A DNA stretch of 64,000 bases. It comes from Phycisphaerae bacterium. GTDB taxonomy: Bacteria > Planctomycetota > Phycisphaerae > UBA1845. Positions 45,986 to 55,015 of this stretch are shown one piece after another. The stretch spans positions 41,596 to 105,595 of the forward strand of contig JANQQK010000081.1 of NCBI GenBank assembly GCA_028289375.1. The letters run 5' to 3'. Numbering within the stretch: the stretch's first letter is position 1; every line of letters starts with the position of its first letter. A program made the translations under genes and the position numbers. The notes beneath the pieces are model-generated. The model saw nothing but the letters and a program-made list of their open reading frames with translations. It made no database searches and was not told the origin of the DNA.

Positions 45986-47164
45986 TCAATCTTCCTTGAT
46001 CAATTGCCTGGCGATGACGATACGCTGCACTTCGCTGGTGCCTTCGTAGATGGTGGTGACGCGGACGTCGCGGTAGAGCTGTTCCACGCGACATTCGTTC
46101 ACGTAGCCTGTCCCGCCGTGCACCTGCACCGCACGGTAGGCGATGCGGTTGGCCGATTCGGTCGCATACAGCTTCGCCATGGCGCTGGCTTTGGGATCTT
46201 TTTGATCCTGATCGATGAGGTGTGCCGCGCGGTCGATCAGCAGCTTGGCAGCTTCGAGTTCCATGCTGCTATCCGCCACCATGGTCTGAATGGCTTGGAA
46301 TTGCCCGATGGGCCGATCAAACTGCGTGCGTTCGTTGGCGTAGGAGACCATTTCGTCGAGACATGCCTCAGCGATGCCAGCTGCCTGTGACGCAATGCCG
46401 ATCCGCCCCTCATCGAGCGCTCCGAGGCAGACCTTCATGCCGTCTCCTTCGTTTCCGAGCAGATTCTCATCGGGCACGAAAACGTCGTTGAGGTGCAGCA
46501 CAACAGTTTCGCTGCCGCGGATGCCCATTTTGCCGTGGATCTTGTCACGCTCGATGCCCGGTTCGTTGCCGTCGACGATCATCGCACTGAGTCCGCCGCT
46601 GCGTGGAATGTCGGGGTTGGTCCGACAAAGCACGAGGAACCAGCGGGCGTGCTGACCGTTGGTGATCCACATCTTGCTGCCGGTGATGCGATACCCGCCG
46701 TCGACCTTCTGCCCGACCGCCTGGGCTGACGATACGTCGCTGCCGGCGTCGGCTTCGCTGATCGCGAACGCGGCGAAGTGTTCGTGGCTGCCGAGCTCGC
46801 CGTAGAACTTCTCTTTCCATGCGTCGGTCGCGTGCATGCCGAGAACCTTGGCCACCATCGAATGCACGGACACGGAGACCGCCGTCGACGGTGAGGCGTA
46901 CGCCAACTCGCGGATGATGGCGGCGTAGGTACGCATGTCGCAGTCAAGCCCGCCGTATTCCTCGGGCAAAGAAAGACTCAGCAGGCCCATTTCCGCCACC
47001 GCGGGCAGCATCTCCCAAACAGAGGTCTCGTCCTTGTCCCATCGACGGTCCGCCTCCAGAAGCTCGTTGCGCGCGAACTTGCGGATCGCATCGATGAGCA
47101 ATGCCTGATCTTCGGAGACAGCTGTCGCCACGTGGTGTTCCTCCCGTTCTGCCTTTGCGGACAT
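45986..47164 (-). CDS. acyl-CoA dehydrogenase
   Basis: A 392-aa acyl-CoA dehydrogenase, the third in the window. [69 protein letters not shown] and catalytic Glu in [16 protein letters not shown] are present. It resembles short/medium-chain enzymes. The start at 47164 ([11 protein letters not shown]) is favoured over an open extension that runs to 47365 through the terminator-containing spacer. The glyA gene follows on the same strand, an odd neighbour; the pairing is probably only transcriptional. Confidence 0.93.
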   Translation of the reverse strand: MSAKAEREEHHVATAVSEDQALLIDAIRKFARNELLEADRRWDKDETSVWEMLPAVAEMGLLSLSLPEEYGGLDCDMRTYAAIIRELAYASPSTAVSVSVHSMVAKVLGMHATDAWKEKFYGELGSHEHFAAFAISEADAGSDVSSAQAVGQKVDGGYRITGSKMWITNGQHARWFLVLCRTNPDIPRSGGLSAMIVDGNEPGIERDKIHGKMGIRGSETVVLHLNDVFVPDENLLGNEGDGMKVCLGALDEGRIGIASQAAGIAEACLDEMVSYANERTQFDRPIGQFQAIQTMVADSSMELEAAKLLIDRAAHLIDQDQKDPKASAMAKLYATESANRIAYRAVQVHGGTGYVNECRVEQLYRDVRVTTIYEGTSEVQRIVIARQLIKED

Positions 47165-47336
47165 GTGATGGACGCGAGCACTCGATTCTAGTGGAGGATG
47201 AGGACCCGAGCCAAGAGGCGGTGGGGGTTGAACGGGCTTGATGAACGGAGAACGGCGAATCGTGCTGGGGCCGAAAATCGTTGCGGAATGGGTTGTTTCG
47301 CCGGATCGGGCTGGCTGGTGATCGAGCGGGGAGCGC

Positions 47337-47386
47337 AAAAAACTACGGCCGATCGATGTCCCCAACGCAGGGTCGATCAGCCGTAG
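47337..47386 (-). terminator. rho-independent terminator downstream of the kinase gene
   Basis: On the minus strand the arms CTACGGC/GCCGTAG, extended by GATCGA/TCGATC with one mismatch between, enclose a 16-base loop and are followed directly by TTTTTT (plus-strand A run 47337-47342). It would end transcripts coming from the kinase gene about 340 bases past its stop. Confidence 0.8.
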
Positions 47387-47412
47387 CAGAGGCGGTAAGT
47401 TGGAAAAAGTGT

Positions 47413-47446
47413 GTCACGGAGACCCCGAATTCGGGGTCTCCGTGAC
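47413..47446. repeat. 34-base perfect palindrome
   Basis: GTCACGGAGACCCC, the central GAATTC and the exact reverse complement GGGGTCTCCGTGAC. Read on the minus strand it is followed by ACACTTTTT, so it may be a first terminator ahead of the 47337-47386 one. It could also be a protein-binding site. Its perfect symmetry is unusual for a simple terminator. Confidence 0.7.
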
Positions 47447-47727
47447 CCCCCATGTCTGGCAACCCGCTCATGACCCCCAAGGCTACCGTGTCAGCGTTTC
47501 CTGCCGTGGTTGGCTCCCATCAGCTCGTCTCGCTAACACGGGGGTATGAAGCACGCCCCGTGCCAATTGGGAAACGAGGGCATGAAATAGTCGTAACATA
47601 TTCTTTATAAGGTACTTACCGTTTTGGTGGGTCGAGGCGGTGGGCGCCCGATTCGTGGCCCATTCCCCGTCCGCGGTGGGCAAAGTGGGGATAATTACCC
47701 AATCAGATGGCCTGGCGGCGAGATGGG

Positions 47728-50550
47728 CTACTTCTTGCTGGATGCGACGGCGGTGTTGGCGGAATCGGGGTACAGGCGTTTGCGGGTCTGTTCAGCTTCG
47801 GTGTCCTTGCCCCAGGCGGTGTAGGTGGCGATCAGCTTGCTCAGGGTGTTTCGAGAAATCCAGTGGCGCTCGCCAAACCACTCGGCACCCTGTCTGTAGG
47901 CCGTGAGCAGGATCGTTTCGCTCTTCTCGAACTGTCCCAATCCGCCGAGTGACTCGCCAAGGACGCAGTCGAGCCGCACCTTGCGTTTGCGGGCGGTGGG
48001 GAAGTGCTCGTCGTTGATGGCCATGCCTTTTTCGACGAGTTGCCGGGCGTCTTCGAACTGGCCGGCGGCGTTCATCCACGAGGCCACCTCGATGAGGCTT
48101 TCCATCGTGTGGGCATGATTGTCTCCGTAAAGTTTGCGACGGATGTGGTACGATTTTTTGAACAACTCGCCAGCCTCTTCCAATGACTCGGGTTTGCTGT
48201 AGCGGATGACGGCGGCCAACGTCGAGGTTGCGGTCGCAACGAGTTGGTGCTCTTCGCCGTGGGTTGACTCCAGTGCGGTGATGGCCTGTTCGAGCAGTGC
48301 ACGTGCTTCGTCGAATTTCTTTTGTCGACGCAGGTTGTGTGCGAGGCTCATGGCCACGATGGCATACTCGCGATGTTCCACGCCGACGCGGTTGCGTTCC
48401 AGTTCGAGCACTCTGCGATACATCAACTCGGCTTGATCGATTCGCCCGATGCGTGTGTAGAAGTGGGCTGTGAGCAGGGCGGTGTTGCCGGTCGACGGAT
48501 GATCCTCGCCGAGGTGCGCTGCTTTCATGTCGTAGGCGCGGGTAAGGAATTGCTCAGCCTCCTCTGACTGCCCCAGTTGCCCCAGGCCGAATCCGAGAAC
48601 CGACATCGACTCTGCCACGAGCGGATGCGATTCCCCGAACGTGCGACGTCGCAACGCCAGAGCTCTGCGCAACGGTTCTTCCGCTTTGGCGTAGTCGGCT
48701 TCCTCGACCCTCACTTCGCCAAGCTGCTGCAGTGTTTCGGCGATGGCGACGTCGGAGGCGTTGGACTTCGTTTGCAGTGTTGCCGCTTGATTGAGCAGTG
48801 ACGCCGCCTCCGAAAAGGCACCGCGGACGCGTTCAAGTTCGGCCATACCGATGATGGACTGGACGATCTCGGCCGGTTGCCCGGTGAACACATCGTCCAT
48901 CGCGTCAACGACGGCGTTGATGTGTCGTTCAGCCTCTGCGAGTTGGCGTTTGCCGAGCACGAGCATGCCGAGTTCGCGCCGAGCGATCAGATATTCCGGA
49001 CTTGTTGTTCCGGACGTTTCTTCGCGGAGTTGCAACGCGCGTCGCAGGTGTGGCTCGCCGGAGTCGTAAAGACTTAAACTGCGGTATGTCTTGCCGAGGG
49101 TGAGGCGGATGGCTGCTTCGACGGCTGGGTCGGTGTCCGTTGCGGCGTCGACTTGTGCTGAGGCTTCGTCGAGCAATTCGCGGACGGTGTAGTCGCTGCC
49201 TTGGTAGGACCTGCCAAATGGGTCGGCTGATACGAGAAGGTCGGTGAAGAATTTGACGGTCGCGCTGGATCGAGCCTCTGCGGACGCGGCGTCATGTTGT
49301 GCATGTTTCGCTTTCAGCATGCTGGCTGTAATGCCAATGACGCTGACAACGAGTATGGCGGCGACAGTCGAACCGGCAGCCACAGCTGTGCGATTTCGGC
49401 GCATGAACTTTGATAATCGGTAACGAATCGACGCGGGGCGTGCGACGATGGGAAGGGCGCAGAGGTGACGATCGATGTCATCGGCCAACTGTTGCGGGGA
49501 TGCGTACCGTTCAGCGGGGTTCTTGCTTAACGCTTTGAGCACGATGTTGTCGAGATCGCCTCGAAGTTCACGCGGTGTAAACGTCGTTGTCACGAGGTCG
49601 ATCGTGCTTGGAACGGTGGGGTCGTGGTTGCAGACGATGCCCTCAAACTCGCCACGCGTGCATGCATCAACCTCGTACGGAAAGCGCCCGGTCAGGAGTT
49701 CATAGAGCATGACCCCAAGGGAGTAGACGTCGCTGGCTGTCGAGATGGGACCACCGGTCAATTGCTCCGGGCTTGCGTAGCGCGGCGTCATGAGTGCGTG
49801 GCTGGTGGTTTGGGCATCGGCGAGGGAAAGGCCTTCTTCGGACTCCTGAAGGGTTGAGATGCCGAAGTCGAGCAATTTGGGGTCGCCCGACTCGTTGACG
49901 AGGATGTTTCCGGGCTTGAGGTCTCGGTGAATGATGAGGTGTTGGTGTGCGTATTGGACGGCTTCGCAGACTTTGACAAAGAGGCGAAGTCGGCCGCGCA
50001 GCGGAACATCGTTTTCGTGGCAGTGGGTGTCGATTGGTCTGCCTTCGACATATTCCATCGCGAGATATGGCAGGCCGTCGGGCGTGGTTCCCCCGTCAAT
50101 GAGACGTGCGACGTAGGGGTGTTCGAGTGAGGCGAGGAGTCGTCGTTCGCGCTCGAAGCGTTTCATTCTTGAATGCGACGACCAACGGTTGCTGGCGAAT
50201 TTGATGGCTACTTTCTGATCGAATCCGCCCTCGGTGCGCTCCGCAAGCCACACTGTGCCCATGCCGCCGGAACCAATTTCCCGAATGAGTCGATAGGCGC
50301 CGACTTGATCCTGAACATTTGCGGTTGGCGTTGCTGCGTCTTCATGTTTGCTCGTCAGCAATGGCTCGAGGAAATCGTCATCAGCTGCGTGGTGCTGGAG
50401 CAGGCGCTTGAGTTCGCCGGCAAGAGGCTGATTGTCCTTGGCCATGGCGGACAGCCGATCCGCGCGAGCGTCGGGCGACAGGTCGAGCAGTTCGTGAAAG
50501 TGTTCTTCGAGACGTTCCAGGGAGTCCGATGCGTCGTCGTGTTGAATCAT
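47728..50550 (-). CDS. membrane Ser/Thr protein kinase with C-terminal TPR repeats
   Basis: A 940-aa PknB-type kinase. After about 80 acidic residues, the kinase domain (about 86-360) has the Gly loop GSGGMGTV (93-100), K117 in VAIKFAS, HRDLKPGN (208-215), DFG (228-230) and the ASPEQLTG activation-segment end. One transmembrane helix (about 387-410, TAVAAGSTVAAILVVSVIG) divides it from an extracytoplasmic TPR array of about 500 residues (for example EEPLRRALALRRRTFGESHP and AEQFLTRAYDMKAAHLGEDHP). It follows the ECF sigma gene by 44 bases and has an AGGAGG site. In planctomycetes such kinase/sigma pairs are very common; the kinase probably controls the sigma factor or its targets by phosphorylation. 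Confidence 0.93.
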   Translation of the reverse strand: MIQHDDASDSLERLEEHFHELLDLSPDARADRLSAMAKDNQPLAGELKRLLQHHAADDDFLEPLLTSKHEDAATPTANVQDQVGAYRLIREIGSGGMGTVWLAERTEGGFDQKVAIKFASNRWSSHSRMKRFERERRLLASLEHPYVARLIDGGTTPDGLPYLAMEYVEGRPIDTHCHENDVPLRGRLRLFVKVCEAVQYAHQHLIIHRDLKPGNILVNESGDPKLLDFGISTLQESEEGLSLADAQTTSHALMTPRYASPEQLTGGPISTASDVYSLGVMLYELLTGRFPYEVDACTRGEFEGIVCNHDPTVPSTIDLVTTTFTPRELRGDLDNIVLKALSKNPAERYASPQQLADDIDRHLCALPIVARPASIRYRLSKFMRRNRTAVAAGSTVAAILVVSVIGITASMLKAKHAQHDAASAEARSSATVKFFTDLLVSADPFGRSYQGSDYTVRELLDEASAQVDAATDTDPAVEAAIRLTLGKTYRSLSLYDSGEPHLRRALQLREETSGTTSPEYLIARRELGMLVLGKRQLAEAERHINAVVDAMDDVFTGQPAEIVQSIIGMAELERVRGAFSEAASLLNQAATLQTKSNASDVAIAETLQQLGEVRVEEADYAKAEEPLRRALALRRRTFGESHPLVAESMSVLGFGLGQLGQSEEAEQFLTRAYDMKAAHLGEDHPSTGNTALLTAHFYTRIGRIDQAELMYRRVLELERNRVGVEHREYAIVAMSLAHNLRRQKKFDEARALLEQAITALESTHGEEHQLVATATSTLAAVIRYSKPESLEEAGELFKKSYHIRRKLYGDNHAHTMESLIEVASWMNAAGQFEDARQLVEKGMAINDEHFPTARKRKVRLDCVLGESLGGLGQFEKSETILLTAYRQGAEWFGERHWISRNTLSKLIATYTAWGKDTEAEQTRKRLYPDSANTAVASSKK

Positions 50551-50594
50551 GTTGTCCTCCTGAAACCGGGTGCAGCCGGCGAATCAAGTCAGCC

Positions 50595-51146
50595 TCAATC
50601 AGTGAACAGCCGATCGCGAAGCCACGCTCTGGCAAAGGTCCAATCGCGTTCGACCGACCGTCGTGGCACGCGCAGAAGGGTTGATACTTGCTCGACAGTC
50701 AGGCCGCCGAAGAAACGCAATTCCACGATTCGCTGTTTTCTCGGAGACGACCGCCCCAGCTCGATGAGTGCCTCGTCGAGTGCCAGCAGATCCGTGTTTG
50801 ACCCGTCGTCAGAGGGGTTGATGTCATCGAGGGAAAGGCGTCCCCATGCTCCGCCACGCTTGAGCGCACGTTGGGCGCGGGCGGTGTCAACAAGCACGCG
50901 TCGCATCGTGTTCGCGACAGCGGCCCGGAAGGCGAGCTCATCCATGTCGCGAACATTGCGCTGGTCGACCATACGCACGTACGTCTCGTGCAGAAGCTCT
51001 GTGGTCTGCAGCATCCAATCGCGACGTTCGTGGCGAAGGGTGTGCGATGCGGCTTGTTTTAGGTCTTCGTAGAGCGCCGCGATCAGGCGATCGGCGCGCG
51101 CAGTCCCTTCCGCGCGATGCTCACATCGTGTCGTGACTTTCTTCAA
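50595..51146 (-). CDS. ECF sigma factor (planctomycete/acidobacterial TIGR02999-like)
   Basis: A 183-aa sigma-70 family protein. Region 2 is RLIAALYEDLKQAASHTLR...QTTELLHETYVRMVDQ and FRAAVANTMRRVLVDTARAQRALKRGG. Region 4 is PRKQRIVELRFFGGLTVEQVSTLL with HTH RVPRRSVERDWTFARAWL. These match the subgroup found mainly in planctomycetes and acidobacteria next to Ser/Thr kinases. The frame starts at TTG 51146 with no strong ribosome site; the true start might be a little further in. It is divergent from the secreted protein gene at 51404. Confidence 0.9.
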   Translation of the reverse strand: MKKVTTRCEHRAEGTARADRLIAALYEDLKQAASHTLRHERRDWMLQTTELLHETYVRMVDQRNVRDMDELAFRAAVANTMRRVLVDTARAQRALKRGGAWGRLSLDDINPSDDGSNTDLLALDEALIELGRSSPRKQRIVELRFFGGLTVEQVSTLLRVPRRSVERDWTFARAWLRDRLFTD

Positions 51147-51403
51147 GATGTCATGTTCCCGCTCGGTTATCCAACCGCAATTTTGTTGGCGGATGCAACG
51201 TGTCTATTCCGCCAGATCAGATAGCCGGGCCAATGGCGACGGTGATCGCGACCAATCAGGAGAGGTTTGATCACGCCGCCACGCAAGTGACGAGCCCCGG
51301 TAAGTTTCCGGTGCCTTTTCAGCATAACGCAGATCGCCGTTCATGCAGCGATTTGTGGCATATTTTCTGGTCAATTGAGCATCTCAAAGAGGAGTCGAAG
51401 AAC

Positions 51404-51757
51404 ATGAACAAACGAATGGTGACACTTTCAGCAGCATTGTGTGCGGTCGCATTGTGTGTTGGCGGGCTGCTGGTTTCCACGGCCGAGGCCGCTGGTTTCC
51501 CGACCGGACCCCTGACCGGAGATACGATTGCGGGCCGCGTGATTGATCAGGGCGGTGCTCCGGTCGCGAATGCGATTGTTGAGCTTCAGGCTGGGAAAGC
51601 GACGCAAGCGGTCCGAACCGATGCGTCAGGCAATTTCTCATTCACCGGGCTTGGTGTCGGCACGTACAAGGTATCCACATGCAATGGAGCGGTTGCCCAG
51701 AGAGTGCAGTTGGCCTGTTGTGATGTGTTCGTGACGTTGAAATCGACCTGCAACTAA
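51404..51757 (+). CDS. small secreted carboxypeptidase-regulatory-like domain protein
   Basis: A 117-aa precursor. The signal peptide is MNKRMVTLSAALCAVALCVGG...AEA|A. One Ig-like CarboxypepD_reg domain follows: GDTIAGRVIDQGGAPVANAIVELQ, ASGNFSFTGLGVGTYKVS. The tail holds four cysteines (STC, ACC and STC with the preceding CNG). A GAGGAG site seven to eight bases before the ATG fixes the start; the frame is open upstream to 51200 but without signal-like sequence. It is divergent from the ECF sigma gene, so it could be a target, though no matching promoter was identified. Confidence 0.75.
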   Translation: MNKRMVTLSAALCAVALCVGGLLVSTAEAAGFPTGPLTGDTIAGRVIDQGGAPVANAIVELQAGKATQAVRTDASGNFSFTGLGVGTYKVSTCNGAVAQRVQLACCDVFVTLKSTCN

Positions 51758-51784
51758 CGCTCCGCGAGTTTCCTGAATTTCGAG

Positions 51785-51850
51785 CAGCCTCGCCTGTGGA
51801 TGCCGATCGGCTCTATCCGATCGGACTCGCGGGCGAGGCTGTTCTCGTTT
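51785..51850 (+). terminator. nested hairpin terminator after the secreted protein gene
   Basis: CAGCCTCGCC (51785-51794) pairs exactly with GGCGAGGCTG (51832-51841). Inside it a second hairpin, CCGATCGG...CCGATCGG, folds around CTCTAT. The outer arm is followed by TTCTCGTTTT. It lies 28 bases after the stop at 51757. Confidence 0.65.
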
Positions 51851-51917
51851 TCCGGGCAGGTATCTTCTTACGCACGATGTCTTGCGTTTCGATCGGTGGG
51901 GGGGTATTGCATGGGCC

Positions 51918-52556
51918 ATGCTGATGAATCGGACAACCTCGCTTCTGCTTGCGGTCGCTGCCCTGCCCGGCGGGTTGGTCGGGTGCGGGCCGACGCCGCG
52001 CGAGATCGAGTTGGAGAGGCTTGTGACGGCCAAGACGGTCGAGATCATCGAGCTGAACGATCGGCTGGCGACGCGGGATGCGAAGATTCACGCACTCACC
52101 GGGCGGGTCGACAAATTGACCGGGCTGGGGGATCGCGGCGGTCGGCCGTTCTTCGAGATCACCGAATTACATTTGCTCGACATCACCAGCGGCGTCGATC
52201 TGGACGACAATCCGGGCGATGATGGCGTGGCCATCTACATCAGGCCGGTGGATCGCGACGGCGACACGCTGAAGCGCGCGGGTGAGATGCGCGTGAAGCT
52301 GCTGGACAACTCCGCGATCGGTCAGCCGAAGGTCATCAGCCAGGTGGTCGTCAACGATCCTGAGAAGATCCGTAAGTCGTGGTATGGCAAGTTCTGGACG
52401 GACTACTTCAAGATCATCGTTCCGTTTGCCCCCGGGGCGAAACTGGTGCCGGGACATGAGATCGATGTCCACGTGACATTCATCGAGTTGGCAACGGGCA
52501 AGACGTTCACGGCTCGAAAGGCGATCAAGATTCGGCGGATCGACCCCGATGAATAG
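51918..52556 (+). CDS. lipoprotein with N-terminal coiled coil
   Basis: A 212-aa precursor. The signal is MLMNRTTSLLLAVAALPG, lipobox LVGC, mature start CGPTPRE. A heptad region follows (about residues 28-70: IELERLVTAKTVEIIELNDRL...KIHALTGRVDKLTGLG). Then comes a beta-rich domain with ITELHLLDITSGVDLDDNPGDDGVAIYIRP and FIELATGKTFTARKAIKI. This looks like a planctomycete lipoprotein family without known function. An alternative ATG is two codons later, and an upstream start at 51882 would disturb the signal peptide. Confidence 0.72.
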   Translation: MLMNRTTSLLLAVAALPGGLVGCGPTPREIELERLVTAKTVEIIELNDRLATRDAKIHALTGRVDKLTGLGDRGGRPFFEITELHLLDITSGVDLDDNPGDDGVAIYIRPVDRDGDTLKRAGEMRVKLLDNSAIGQPKVISQVVVNDPEKIRKSWYGKFWTDYFKIIVPFAPGAKLVPGHEIDVHVTFIELATGKTFTARKAIKIRRIDPDE

Positions 52557-52632
52557 GGCGGGGCGATTGGAGCAGGAAATGCTGGTTTCGCAGCCAGCCG
52601 GTTGTTAGAATGACTGCGTGAGAGGTAAATTC

Positions 52633-52953
52633 ATGTCGGACGCATTCTTCAACATCGAGATGAGCGAAAAAGGTGCCGCAGCGACGCTGCCGGCCAAGAC
52701 CCTCCCTGTCCCGGGCCTGCTCCCGCCTTATCGCGTGCTGCTGCACAACGATGACGTGAACGACATGGGTTTCGTCGTCGAGAAGATCCTGGAGTTGACG
52801 ACGCTGGAATTTGAGGAAGCCATCGAGAAGATGCTGGAAGCCCATGAAACGGGTGTGGCGTTGTTGCTCGTGACGCATCGCGAACGGGCGGAGTTGTACG
52901 CCGAGCAGTTCCAGACGTATCAGCTCCTCGTGACCATCGAACCCGACGCTTAG
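52633..52953 (+). CDS. clpS: ATP-dependent Clp protease adaptor ClpS
   Basis: A 106-aa N-recognin adaptor. The core is PPYRVLLHNDDVNDMGFVVE with the N-degron-binding Asn/Asp pair, followed by AIEKMLEAHETGVALLL and RAELYAEQFQTYQLLVTIEPD. It delivers N-end-rule substrates to ClpA or ClpC. The ATG at 52633 has GAGAGG seven bases upstream; a GTG at 52618 is in frame but lies on that ribosome site. No clp chaperone gene is adjacent. Confidence 0.93.
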   Translation: MSDAFFNIEMSEKGAAATLPAKTLPVPGLLPPYRVLLHNDDVNDMGFVVEKILELTTLEFEEAIEKMLEAHETGVALLLVTHRERAELYAEQFQTYQLLVTIEPDA

Positions 52954-53027
52954 TGCGTATTTTGCCTGCATTTACAACAAATTCGTCCCATCTATAATGC
53001 TGCCGGGATTTCTGGCGGGAGACATTC

Positions 53028-53765
53028 ATGGCACGTTTGGGTGTCAACATCGATCACGTAGCCACTGTGCGCCAAGCGCGACGCGCCGATGAGCCGGACC
53101 CTGTCTGGGCGGCGGCTGAGGCGGAATTGGGCGGTGCGGATTGCATCACGTTCCATCTGCGCGAGGATCGCCGACACGTGACGGATCGGGATGCCCGGCT
53201 GCTGAAGGAGACGGTCGCCTGCAAGCTGAACATGGAGATGGCGATTGCCTCGGACGTCGTGCAGATCGCCTTGAATCTCAAGCCGACACAAGTGACGCTC
53301 GTGCCGGAGAAACGCGAGGAACTGACGACCGAGGGCGGTTTGGACGTCGTCGGCCTGAAGGATCGGGTTCGCGAGGTTGTGACGCGGCTGACGGGTGAAG
53401 GCATCATCGTCAGTGCGTTTATCGAGCCGATTCGCGATCAGATCGAGGCGTCGGCGGAGACCGGTTTCGATGCGATCGAGTTGTGGACCGGTGGCTATGC
53501 CCATGCGAACACTGAGAACGAGCTTGACGACGAGTTGCATCGTCTGCTGGAGGGCATCCGGGCCGGTGAGCGCATGGGGCTTGAGGTGCATGGTGGCCAT
53601 GGGTTGACCTATCGCAACGTCTGGCGTGTGGCGGGTCTTCCCGGTTTTTCGGAATTCAACATTGGTCATTCCATCGTTTCCCGGTCGGTGTTTGTCGGCA
53701 TGCGGGAGGCGGTTCGGGAGATGACGGAACTGCTTTGGCGGCATGGGCCGCGGGAGAGCGTTTGA
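53028..53765 (+). CDS. pdxJ: pyridoxine 5'-phosphate synthase
   Basis: A 245-aa TIM-barrel enzyme of the DXP-dependent vitamin B6 route, condensing 1-deoxyxylulose-5-phosphate with 3-amino-2-oxopropyl phosphate. Conserved blocks: LGVNIDHVATVRQARR, ITFHLREDRRHV, NMEMAI, VTLVPEKREELTTEGGLDV, VSAFIEP, GLEVHGGHGLTYRNV and EFNIGHSIVSRSVFVG. A GGGAG site precedes the ATG. Its stop overlaps the next start (TGATG). Confidence 0.96.
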   Translation: MARLGVNIDHVATVRQARRADEPDPVWAAAEAELGGADCITFHLREDRRHVTDRDARLLKETVACKLNMEMAIASDVVQIALNLKPTQVTLVPEKREELTTEGGLDVVGLKDRVREVVTRLTGEGIIVSAFIEPIRDQIEASAETGFDAIELWTGGYAHANTENELDDELHRLLEGIRAGERMGLEVHGGHGLTYRNVWRVAGLPGFSEFNIGHSIVSRSVFVGMREAVREMTELLWRHGPRESV

Positions 53766-55006
53766 TGATGAGCATTCGTTTGTGGGCGACGGCGTTGGTG
53801 CTGGCTTGTGTTGGTGGACTGGCGATGGCTGGTCCGGTGGGCGTGTCCGACAACGACCGCGTCGTGTTCTTCGGGGACAAGACCGTCTCGTATCCGGGAT
53901 TCGGGTTGTTCGTCGAGAACTTCGTTCGTGTGAAGTATCCCGAGTCGAACGCGCGTTTCTGGCACATCGGATCGCGGGGGTATGACACGCTCGCCAAGGC
54001 CGACGCCATGCTCGAAGAGCTGGTGCTGCCGATCAAGCCGACGGTCGTGGTGCTGAGTTGGGGGCTTGGCGAGGGCGAAACAAAGCCACCCAGCGAATCG
54101 CGTGCCAAGGCGTTCGAAGAGAAGTACGGCAAGATCATCGAACGATGTCAGGCCGTTGGTGCGAAGGTGTTCGCGGTGACGCCTCCGTCGCCGAACATTG
54201 CCAAGAAAACCATCCTCAAGGTGAATCGGTACGATGAATCCGTGCAGCAGCTTTCGTCGGCCATTGCGTCGGCTGCCGAGGCGACCGGCGCGGTGCTGAT
54301 TGACTGGAACAGTGCGACGCGGCAGATGCGATCCACCAAGCCGAATGTGTCGCTCGTGGACAAGGATGGCTTGTTCCCAACGGCGATGTCGAAGTCGATC
54401 GTGGCCAAGTTGCTGTTTGACGCATGGGCGGTGGAGCCGATGAAGGCTGTCGTTGATCTGGATTGGAAGACGCGGAAAGTGACGAGCAGTTCGGGCACCG
54501 TCAGCGTGACGCCGGTGTCGGACAATGTGGTGCATGTGGAGTTGAAGGGCTTCCCGATGCCGTTGTACACCGGGCGGCGGGACCAGACATTCACGGATGC
54601 GATGGCCTGCGCGGGATACTGCCAATTGCTGCTCAAAGTGGACAACCTTCCCGGCGGCGCGGTAATGCTGACCGAGCCTGGATCGCGCGTGAGACCGCTG
54701 CGTGTTCTGTCGACGCGCCTGACAACGGGGTTCAATCTGGCGTCACCAAGCCCTGTGACGTATGTGGAATCCTTCAAGAAATTCAACGATCTTGTGGAGA
54801 CGAAGAACTTTCGCTTCTCGGAAACCATCCGCTGGGTCGATCGAAATATGAAGGAGAAGGCGCCCGAGCCGGAACTCGTGGAGTCGTATGAGACGTACAT
54901 CCTCAGTCAGAGGCAATACCACGAAGGCTTGGTGAAGGTGATTGCACGGACGCCGAGGACCATCGACATGATCCTCGAGTTGTCCCTGGCACCGGGTGGC
55001 CGGTAG
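53765..55006 (+). CDS. SGNH/GDSL-hydrolase-like exported protein lacking the catalytic residues
   Basis: A 413-aa exported protein. The signal peptide is MMSIRLWATALVLACVGGLAMA. Residues about 30-235 follow the planctomycete SGNH-hydrolase pattern (RVVFFGD, then VVVLSWGLGEGE, then DKDGLFPTAMSKSIVAKLLF). The key residues differ: block I reads GDK instead of GDS, block III lacks the Gly-x-Asn, and block V has Phe where the catalytic His is expected (DGLF for DGVH). The C-terminal half (about 236-413) has a beta-rich part and a final helix with RTPRTIDMIL. The start overlaps the pdxJ stop and the gene precedes dapA by 9 bases, so it is in a housekeeping operon. It is probably a binding protein or pseudoenzyme. 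Confidence 0.75.
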   Translation: MMSIRLWATALVLACVGGLAMAGPVGVSDNDRVVFFGDKTVSYPGFGLFVENFVRVKYPESNARFWHIGSRGYDTLAKADAMLEELVLPIKPTVVVLSWGLGEGETKPPSESRAKAFEEKYGKIIERCQAVGAKVFAVTPPSPNIAKKTILKVNRYDESVQQLSSAIASAAEATGAVLIDWNSATRQMRSTKPNVSLVDKDGLFPTAMSKSIVAKLLFDAWAVEPMKAVVDLDWKTRKVTSSSGTVSVTPVSDNVVHVELKGFPMPLYTGRRDQTFTDAMACAGYCQLLLKVDNLPGGAVMLTEPGSRVRPLRVLSTRLTTGFNLASPSPVTYVESFKKFNDLVETKNFRFSETIRWVDRNMKEKAPEPELVESYETYILSQRQYHEGLVKVIARTPRTIDMILELSLAPGGR

Positions 55007-55015
55007 ACGGAGCAG

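Larger units (their letters stand above)
47165..47727. other. 563-base spacer rich in hairpins, no credible gene
   Basis: Between the kinase gene end (47728) and the dehydrogenase start (47164). It holds, from left to right, a rho-independent terminator (47337-47386), a 34-base perfect palindrome (47413-47446) and a CACGGGG/CCCCGTG hairpin (47537-47562). An AT-rich island (about 47585-47620) follows. Short open frames in it have no coding character that I can recognise. The dehydrogenase promoter must lie in 47165-47336, but no good match was seen. Confidence 0.6.

Noticed and set aside
47483..47683. 66-codon frame in the spacer after the kinase gene
   Set aside because: It has no ribosome-binding site or recognisable sequence, and it overlaps the CACGGGG hairpin and the AT-rich island.
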